A stretch of 10,186 nucleotides of DNA. Source: Christensenella sp. UBA5394. GTDB taxonomy: Bacteria > Bacillota > Clostridia > Christensenellales > CAG-138. Below, one piece after another: positions 5,763 to 10,186 of this stretch. The position numbers were made by a program, and so were the translations under genes. Position 1 is the stretch's first letter. Every line of letters begins with the position of its first letter. Location of the stretch: positions 907-11,092 of the forward strand of contig DHOI01000042.1 of the NCBI GenBank assembly GCA_002409725.1, written 5' to 3'. The notes under the pieces are model-generated. The model did no database searches. It saw only the letters and a list, made by a program, of their open reading frames with translations, and had not been told where the DNA came from.

Positions 5763-6772
5763 GGTTGCGTCCCCTTTTCTATTTCCTGGCCTTGCGCGGC
5801 GTTGCCGCCGTTCTCCATCGGCACTTCTTGCAGCTCCTCGGGCAGTTCGTTCACGGCTACGTCCTTTTCCACTTGCGAGGGCTCGCCCTCTGCCGTCAGA
5901 TCCGCCGCGGTGATCACGCGCTTGCGCAAAACGAACTCCACCCGCCTGTTCTGCTGCTTGCCCTCTTCGGTATCGTTACTGGCGATGGGCTTATATTCCC
6001 CATAGCCGGAAAAGGCGAACATATCCGGGGTCAGGCGGCCCTTATCCAGCATGTAGCGCACCACGTTGATAGCCCGCATGGAGGATAGCTCCCAGTTATC
6101 CGTAAAGCGGGCATTGCTGATGGGGACGTTGTCCGTGTGCCCCTCCACGCTCATCAGGGAGAGGGCATCCCCGGCGTTGTAGAAAATCTCTTCTAACGTA
6201 TCCAGCACAGGCATGGCTTCTTCAACCAAATCTGCCTTGCCGGAATCAAACAGCACGCCCGCGGCCACTCGCAAATAGATGCTCTCCATATCGCGGCTGG
6301 CAAAGAGCATATCCTCCAGCCCGTTCGTTTGGATATAAAGCACCAGCCGCTCGTAAAGCAGGCTGAATTGGCCCTCATTTTGCTGGTATTCCTCGGATTC
6401 CATTACCAGCCGCTGCTGGGCGCTTACCGGCACGGCCAGCTGCGCCAGCTGCTCCGGCGTGAGTGCCTGCGGCGAGGGGTCGTCCGTTTCCTCCGGCTCG
6501 CCGCTGCCCACCACCATGCCGTCTAAATTGAGGTAGGTATTGGGCAGATCCTGGGAAAAGTCCGGCAGGGTAAGCATATCCACAGCCGTAATATTCCGCA
6601 GGGGCGGGGAGCCCGTAAAGGCCTGCACCAGGCCGCTCCACTTATCATCATCCACGCTGGAAAAGGCGAATAAGAGCACGAAAAAGGTGAGCAGAAGCGT
6701 CACCATATCGCCATAGGTATCCATCCAGCTGTAGCCGCCGCCTTCTTCTTTGGAAGGCCGCCGGTTAACCAT
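5759..6772 (-). CDS. motB: Flagellar motor stator protein MotB
   Basis: A 337-residue MotB. A single membrane helix (about 21-39) begins YGDMVTLLLTFFVLLFAFSS, in which D22 is the ion-binding aspartate that drives rotation. The C-terminal OmpA-type peptidoglycan-binding domain (about 165-297) is well conserved: VEGHTDNVPI (209-218), DNWELSSMRA (225-234) with R233, GYGEYKP, and NRRVEFV. The linker between helix and OmpA domain (about 40-160) is long and acidic and should include the plug region. A Gln/Glu-rich C-terminal tail follows the domain. ATG at 6772 is preceded by GGAGG five bases away. The gene lies 27 bp after motA, its complex partner, and overlaps fliL by 4 bp. The helix looks more like sodium-type B subunits (FFVLL-x-FS) than the proton-type MotB of Bacillus, but ion choice cannot be settled by reading. 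Confidence 0.97.
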   Translation of the reverse strand: MVNRRPSKEEGGGYSWMDTYGDMVTLLLTFFVLLFAFSSVDDDKWSGLVQAFTGSPPLRNITAVDMLTLPDFSQDLPNTYLNLDGMVVGSGEPEETDDPSPQALTPEQLAQLAVPVSAQQRLVMESEEYQQNEGQFSLLYERLVLYIQTNGLEDMLFASRDMESIYLRVAAGVLFDSGKADLVEEAMPVLDTLEEIFYNAGDALSLMSVEGHTDNVPISNARFTDNWELSSMRAINVVRYMLDKGRLTPDMFAFSGYGEYKPIASNDTEEGKQQNRRVEFVLRKRVITAADLTAEGEPSQVEKDVAVNELPEELQEVPMENGGNAAQGQEIEKGTQP

Positions 6773-6799
6773 ATGCTCCTCCCTTCCCGCCGCAGCCCA

Positions 6800-7591
6800 T
6801 TATTCCTGAGCCCGGCTGCGCTCCAGCCGTTCGCTCAGCCTTCTGACCTGGTAGTTGGAGATAAATGCCTCCAATTTATCCCGGATCATACGCGGGTTCT
6901 CGCCATCCTGGATGGAGAGAACGCCTTCGAGCATCATCTCGTCGATCATTTGCTCCTGGGCGCTCAAGGTACCCAGGTTGCGCGCCAGCGGCGCAAAAAA
7001 GAAATTGGCTAGGATCACGCCGTAGAAGGTGGTAACCAGGGCTACGGACATCGCCGGGCCCAGGGTGGAAACATCCTCCAAACTCACCAGCATGGAAATC
7101 AGCCCGATGAGCGTGCCCGCCATGCCGAAGGCCGGTGCATAGCCCGCGCCCGCGTTGAGCACGGCGATGCAGCGGTTATGTCGCTCCTGGATATAATAAA
7201 GCTCCGTCTCCATCACGTTTTTCACCAATTCGGAATTGGAGCCGTCTACGATCAGCATAATGCCCTTTTGCAGAAAAGGATCCGGTATGATCTCCAGCAT
7301 GTGCTCCAGGGCCAGCAGGCCGTCCTTGCGGGCCGTGTTCGCCAGGTCGATGATCAGCTGGATCTTCTCACCGGGGTCGTCTTTCTGCCCTTGGAAGGCG
7401 AATTTGAGGCTTTTGATGGTATCCAAAAGCTGGGGCATGGGGTAGGAGATGATCAGGGCTGAGACCGTGCCGCCCAGGGTAATGAAAATGGAGGCCGGAT
7501 CCCAAAAATCGATCAGCTTGCCGTTGATCATAATGCCCACGACGATACAAATAACGCCGCCTATGATGCCGAAAGTCGTTGAAAAACCCAC
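6800..7591 (-). CDS. motA: Flagellar motor stator protein MotA
   Basis: A 263-residue MotA with the expected four membrane segments (about 6-22, 33-50, 152-171, 180-201) and a large cytoplasmic loop between the second and third. The loop carries R88 and E96 (TARKDGLLALE), matching the charged residues that act against FliG during torque generation. Conserved prolines occur at P153 (YAPAFGMAG) and P201 (FAPLA) at the cytoplasmic ends of helices 3 and 4. MotA and MotB form the stator that couples ion flow to rotation. The start is GTG at 7591 with GAGG eight bases upstream, 15 bp after the flbD stop. Length and domain order are normal. Confidence 0.97.
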   Translation of the reverse strand: MGFSTTFGIIGGVICIVVGIMINGKLIDFWDPASIFITLGGTVSALIISYPMPQLLDTIKSLKFAFQGQKDDPGEKIQLIIDLANTARKDGLLALEHMLEIIPDPFLQKGIMLIVDGSNSELVKNVMETELYYIQERHNRCIAVLNAGAGYAPAFGMAGTLIGLISMLVSLEDVSTLGPAMSVALVTTFYGVILANFFFAPLARNLGTLSAQEQMIDEMMLEGVLSIQDGENPRMIRDKLEAFISNYQVRRLSERLERSRAQE

Positions 7592-7599
7592 CTGTACTG

Positions 7600-7603
7600 C
7601 CTC
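7600..7603 (-). promoter_or_regulatory. Weak ribosome binding site for the GTG start of motA
   Basis: GAGG on the minus strand lies eight bases before GTG at 7591, just inside the end of flbD. It is short compared with the motB and flbD sites, and the start codon is non-ATG, so motA translation may depend on ribosomes finishing flbD. Confidence 0.55.
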
Positions 7604-7606
7604 GCT

Positions 7607-7846
7607 TTACTTGTCGTTATCCCAGTTTTCCGGGTCGCCCACCAGGTTCGATGGGTCCATCCTGCCGCCATAGATCTGCTGGCGGTAGGCGATAATGCGC
7701 GCCACCAGCGCCTCCGGGGTATCCTTGACCAGGATGCGCTTGTTGGTGTTTAAAAACAGCACCGTATCCGGGGTAGCGCGGATGGTTTCGATCATATCGG
7801 GGTTGATATACATCTTTTCCCCTTGCATGGTGTTCACGAGAATCAT
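7607..7846 (-). CDS. flbD: Flagellar FlbD family protein
   Basis: A small 79-residue protein of the FlbD family, found between flgE and motA in many Bacillota and spirochaetes. The recognisable core is VNTMQGEKMYINPDMIETI followed by TPDTVLFL and a helix with ARIIAYRQQI. The ordinary family length is about 60-70 residues; this one has an extra polar tail ending DPENWDNDK. The ATG at 7846 is preferred because AAGGAGG (7854-7860) lies seven bases upstream of it; a TTG two codons earlier would sit only one base from that site. The molecular function of this family is not well defined; its placement argues for a role in hook or motor assembly. This FlbD is unrelated to the Caulobacter transcription regulator of the same name. 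Confidence 0.93.
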   Translation of the reverse strand: MILVNTMQGEKMYINPDMIETIRATPDTVLFLNTNKRILVKDTPEALVARIIAYRQQIYGGRMDPSNLVGDPENWDNDK

Positions 7847-7853
7847 ATGCAAC

Positions 7854-7860
7854 CCTCCTT
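7854..7860 (-). promoter_or_regulatory. Strong ribosome binding site fixing the flbD start
   Basis: AAGGAGG on the minus strand, seven bases before ATG at 7846, the optimal spacing. It sits immediately downstream of a strong GC hairpin. Confidence 0.85.
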
Positions 7861-7862
7861 GC

Positions 7863-7902
7863 CGGCCTTAACCCCCGGGCCGTCACCGGGCCCGGGGGGC
7901 CG
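7863..7902 (-). promoter_or_regulatory. GC-rich hairpin between flgE and flbD
   Basis: A perfect 10-bp inverted repeat, CCCCCGGGCC (7872-7881) against GGCCCGGGGG (7889-7898), closes a 7-nt loop. A further 4 bp (7863-7866 with 7899-7902) can pair outside an internal loop. In transcript sense it lies 14 bp after the flgE stop and just before the flbD ribosome binding site. It is not followed by a run of U (the sequence reads TTAAGGCCGGC), so it is not a standard intrinsic terminator. It may protect the 3' end of a processed flgE message, reduce read-through, or damp flbD translation. Confidence 0.75.
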
Positions 7903-7916
7903 TTATGCCGTTTGGT

Positions 7917-9629
7917 TTAGCGCTTGAGGTTCACCAGCTCTTCGAGCATGGTATCCGTAGTGGTGATGATGCGGGAGTTGGCCTGGAAGCCCCTCTGGGT
8001 GATGATCATGTTAACGATCTCCTCGGAAAGGTCCACGTTGCTCATTTCAAGGTTGGAAGGGGAGAGCGCGCCCGCGCTGCCGCTGCCCGGCATGTTGAAT
8101 GTAGGCGTACCGGAGTTGGCGGAGGCTGCGTAGAGGTTGTCGCCGATTTTTTCAAGGCCCGAGGGGTTATTGAAGTTGGCCAGGGAGATATAGCCCAGCA
8201 CAACCTTAGAGCCGGCCTCCAGGTTGATCGTCTGCCCGTCGATGGTGAGCTGCTGATCTTGTTTGAGCTGGGCCACGATGGCGCCCTTGGAGTCGATCGC
8301 CAGGTCGGAATACATATCGAAGTCGATCTTCATGGTTTGCAGGGCGGTCTCGAGCACCGTGCCTGGGCTGGAATACTCCACGCCCCACTTGGAGTCAACA
8401 TCCAGGGAGAAGTAGCTCTGCTCCAGCTTTTTGCTCAGCGCCGAGCTGTTGGCCACCACCTCGTTGTTGGAAATGTTGAGGGTAAAGTTGCCGAACTCGG
8501 TGGTGGTGATCTTAAAGGTACCCGTGGAGCCACCGCCGGCAGCCGCCGTGGTACTCACGCTGACCTTATCCACCACAACGCCGTCGTTATCCACCAGCTC
8601 CCAGTCGCCGTTCTGCTTGAGGGCGATGGTGGGCATGTCGCTACCGTTCTTCAGGCCTTCGAATATTTCCTTGGCCGTGAGATCGCCCGACGCCTTGTTG
8701 TTCGTTACGGTAAATTCAAAATCACCGAAGTCAATCTTCTGGGTATCGCCGGGGTTAGTAATTGCGCCGATGTTGGTCTTGCCCAGCTCCAGCGTGCCTG
8801 CCATCAGGCTGATGGTACCCGCGGCCTCATCCAGTACGAACTCCAGCTTGAGGGAGCCCTCCTTGGCCAGGTTGGGATCGGTCTTGGCGGCCGTCTCCAC
8901 GGCGGCCTGCAGGGCCGAGTTCGTCCAGGAAGCAGTGGAATCGGCGGGGTCTACGGCGATCCCCACATCACTGCTGCCCTTGGGCACGAAGTTGGAGGAG
9001 TTCATGGTGGCGGTCCAAGGGGTTTTGGTATCCTCGGTGAAGCGGAACTTGTAGGTTTTACCGATGGTCTCAGCGAGGTCCGTCGTGACCTGACCGGTGC
9101 GGATCACGCCGCCCGAGGGCGCGCCGATGCCGCCCGCCTGGTTCTTGAGGGTATCGGTGACCACGTTTTTGAGGCTGTATTGCATCACGGCGCTCTTGCT
9201 GGGGAGCACGGTCTGCACATAGTAGCCATCCGCCGTGACCAGGTTGCCCGCCTGATCCGTATAGAAGTTGCCCGCGCGGGTGTACATATTGCCCGTGGGG
9301 GTCTGCACTACGAAGTAGCCGTCGCCCGAGATGGCCACATCCATGCCGTTGCCGGTATACTGGGCGGAGCCGGGGGTGTGCACCACGGAAATGCTGCTCA
9401 CGGATGAGCCAAGGCCGATCTGCTTGGCGTTGACGCCGCCGGTGGTGCCCGCGCCCGTGCCGCTCGCCGCAGCCGCCGCGCTGATGGTTTCGCTGTACAA
9501 ATCCTTAAAGGTGACGGTGCTCTTCTTGAAGCCTACGGTATTTACGTTGGCAATGTTGTTGCCGATCACATCCATGCGTGTTTGGTGGCTGCGCAGCCCC
9601 GTTACGCCGGAAAACAAAGAACGCATCAT
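7917..9629 (-). CDS. flgE: Flagellar hook protein FlgE
   Basis: A 570-residue hook protein. The N-terminal rod-type domain (about 3-41) has the hallmark IGNNIANVNTVGFKKS (22-37). A conserved FlgE/F/G-like region follows (about 68-145, including GNGMDVAISGDGYFVVQ). The C-terminus (about 525-570) has the basal-body C domain with NVDLSEEIVNMII, QRGFQANSR and a final TTDTMLEELVNLKR. These two ends form the coiled-coil core of the hook; the long middle (about 150-500) is the variable surface-exposed part. The protein is longer than the roughly 400 residues of enteric FlgE, but such lengths occur in Gram-positive bacteria. FlgE subunits are exported and polymerise under the FlgD cap. ATG at 9629 (a second ATG follows directly) has GGAGG 11 bases upstream. 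The gap from flgD is 54 bp and the gap to flbD is 70 bp with a hairpin. Confidence 0.97.
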   Translation of the reverse strand: MMRSLFSGVTGLRSHQTRMDVIGNNIANVNTVGFKKSTVTFKDLYSETISAAAAASGTGAGTTGGVNAKQIGLGSSVSSISVVHTPGSAQYTGNGMDVAISGDGYFVVQTPTGNMYTRAGNFYTDQAGNLVTADGYYVQTVLPSKSAVMQYSLKNVVTDTLKNQAGGIGAPSGGVIRTGQVTTDLAETIGKTYKFRFTEDTKTPWTATMNSSNFVPKGSSDVGIAVDPADSTASWTNSALQAAVETAAKTDPNLAKEGSLKLEFVLDEAAGTISLMAGTLELGKTNIGAITNPGDTQKIDFGDFEFTVTNNKASGDLTAKEIFEGLKNGSDMPTIALKQNGDWELVDNDGVVVDKVSVSTTAAAGGGSTGTFKITTTEFGNFTLNISNNEVVANSSALSKKLEQSYFSLDVDSKWGVEYSSPGTVLETALQTMKIDFDMYSDLAIDSKGAIVAQLKQDQQLTIDGQTINLEAGSKVVLGYISLANFNNPSGLEKIGDNLYAASANSGTPTFNMPGSGSAGALSPSNLEMSNVDLSEEIVNMIITQRGFQANSRIITTTDTMLEELVNLKR

Positions 9630-9683
9630 ATAGGGTTAATCCTCCGATCTTATCACAGCTTGTATGTGCGGGTTCGCCGGGGC

Positions 9684-10186
9684 TCAAACGCCTTCGGCTT
9701 CACCGGTTTCCTCGGCGCCATCGCCGGTTTCGCCGGTTTCGCCGGTGCCCGTCTCCTCATCGGTCTTGGGCGTGGTGTTGGATACCAGCCGCTCCATCAG
9801 GTCGGTGAGCTTGGCAAGGAGCTGCTCCATGCTGTCGCCCGCGGTGGCGGTTACCTGATCCGGTGGCACGAGGTAGGTGTTGCCGTCGTTGTAATTCACT
9901 ACCTGCAAATAATCCTTGCCGCCATGCTTGACGATGGCCACCACCTGGCCGTAGACATCCTGCCTGTAAAGGTTGCCGTCGCCATCCACGGCGTATTTGG
10001 CCATAATGTCCTTGTTGAGGTAGCTGTAGGTCATCTGGGACTGCATGGCTGAATTCATGTTCTGCATCTGCTCCAGGGCGGAGAATTGCGCCATCTGGGC
10101 GATGAACTCCGTATCGCTGGTGGGCGAGAGCGGGTCCTGGTTGGCCATTTGGGCCGTCAGGATTTGCAGGAAGGAATCCTTACCCA
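9684..10186 (-). CDS. flgD: Flagellar hook cap protein FlgD, start outside window
   Basis: The reading frame is open through the right edge. Upstream of an internal Met at 10148 the frame continues as GKDSFLQILTAQ, the conserved beginning of FlgD, so the true start lies beyond 10186. The visible part has QDPLSP, then DTEFIAQMAQFSALEQMQN, the signature of FlgD scaffolding proteins. FlgD is exported and caps the growing hook, and is replaced when the hook is complete. After the N-terminal region comes a short domain (YAVDGDGNLYRQDVYGQVV up to LVPPDQV) and then an acidic Gly/Glu/Thr tail. The Ig-like and Tudor domains of enteric FlgD are not obvious; short forms like this are known in Clostridia. 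Stop TGA is at 9684-9686, 54 bp before flgE. Confidence 0.94.
   Translation of the reverse strand, partial: GKDSFLQILTAQMANQDPLSPTSDTEFIAQMAQFSALEQMQNMNSAMQSQMTYSYLNKDIMAKYAVDGDGNLYRQDVYGQVVAIVKHGGKDYLQVVNYNDGNTYLVPPDQVTATAGDSMEQLLAKLTDLMERLVSNTTPKTDEETGTGETGETGDGAEETGEAEGV
9722..9747 (-). repeat. 9-bp tandem repeat in the flgD tail
   Basis: Nearly three copies of the plus-strand unit CGCCGGTTT lie in a row, and related CCGGTTTC units occur at 9702-9710. In flgD they encode the Gly-Glu-Thr repeats of the acidic C-terminal tail. A unit length divisible by three means that copy-number change would keep the frame. Confidence 0.75.

Noticed and set aside
7847..7852. TTG at 7852 as the flbD start
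   Set aside because: The AAGGAGG at 7854-7860 would be only one base away from the TTG; ATG at 7846 has ideal seven-base spacing.
7863..7902. Intrinsic terminator after flgE
   Set aside because: The hairpin is strong but no U-tract follows on the minus strand, and flbD, motA and the rest continue in the same direction with tight spacing.
7905..9407. 500-codon open frame on the plus strand opposite flgE
   Set aside because: It mirrors flgE, whose identity is certain. The predicted protein is rich in His, Gly and Val with no domain I recognise, as expected from the antisense of a GC-rich gene.
1..10186. Mobile element, phage or defence system
   Set aside because: No transposase, integrase, terminal repeats, tRNA or nuclease-like genes are visible; all genes fit flagellar and chemotaxis functions plus ComFB.

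Overview
The window is a dense, GC-rich stretch of flagellar and chemotaxis genes, most likely from a member of the Clostridia (Bacillota). The evidence is the conserved Gram-positive order flgD-flgE-flbD-motA-motB-fliL-fliM-fliY, the use of FliY (CheC-type phosphatase fused to a FliN domain) instead of a plain FliN, strong AGGAGG-type ribosome binding sites, several TTG and GTG starts, and a YlqG/YlqH-like gene pair. The high GC points to a GC-rich clostridial lineage; I cannot name the species.

Layout. At the left edge, on the plus strand, are a 5'-truncated FliK-like protein (YlqG type, about 1-1226) and a small stand-alone FlhB C-terminal-domain protein (YlqH/FlhX type, 1240-1548). Everything else is on the minus strand and reads from the right edge leftwards as one apparent operon. 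The order is flgD (hook cap, start lies outside the window), flgE (hook), flbD, motA, motB (stator), fliL, fliM, fliY (switch/C-ring and CheY-P phosphatase), cheB (receptor methylesterase) and a ComFB-family small protein. The two transcription units converge at 1545-1548, where the two stop codons overlap. There is no gap long enough to hide another gene: the largest intergenic space is 70 bp (flgE-flbD), and it carries a strong GC hairpin.

How the genes work together. FlgD caps the growing hook while FlgE is polymerised. MotA/MotB form the ion-driven stator, with FliL associated with it. FliM and FliY make up the switch complex that receives CheY-P, and FliY can also dephosphorylate CheY-P. 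CheB demethylates receptors as part of adaptation. The FliK-like and FlhB-like proteins belong to the export and substrate-switching side.

The least ordinary part is the left end of the operon. In many Clostridia fliY is followed by cheY and the export genes (fliO/P/Q/R, flhB, flhA). Here it is followed by cheB and then a ComFB-family gene, and the operon runs directly into the convergent FliK/FlhB-like pair. ComFB relatives in cyanobacteria have been described as cyclic-dinucleotide binding proteins, so a small second-messenger-responsive protein at the end of a motility operon is the most plausible lead for something under-described. The rest is recognisable flagellar machinery, with some local oddities in FliY, FliM, FlgD and the flgE-flbD junction.
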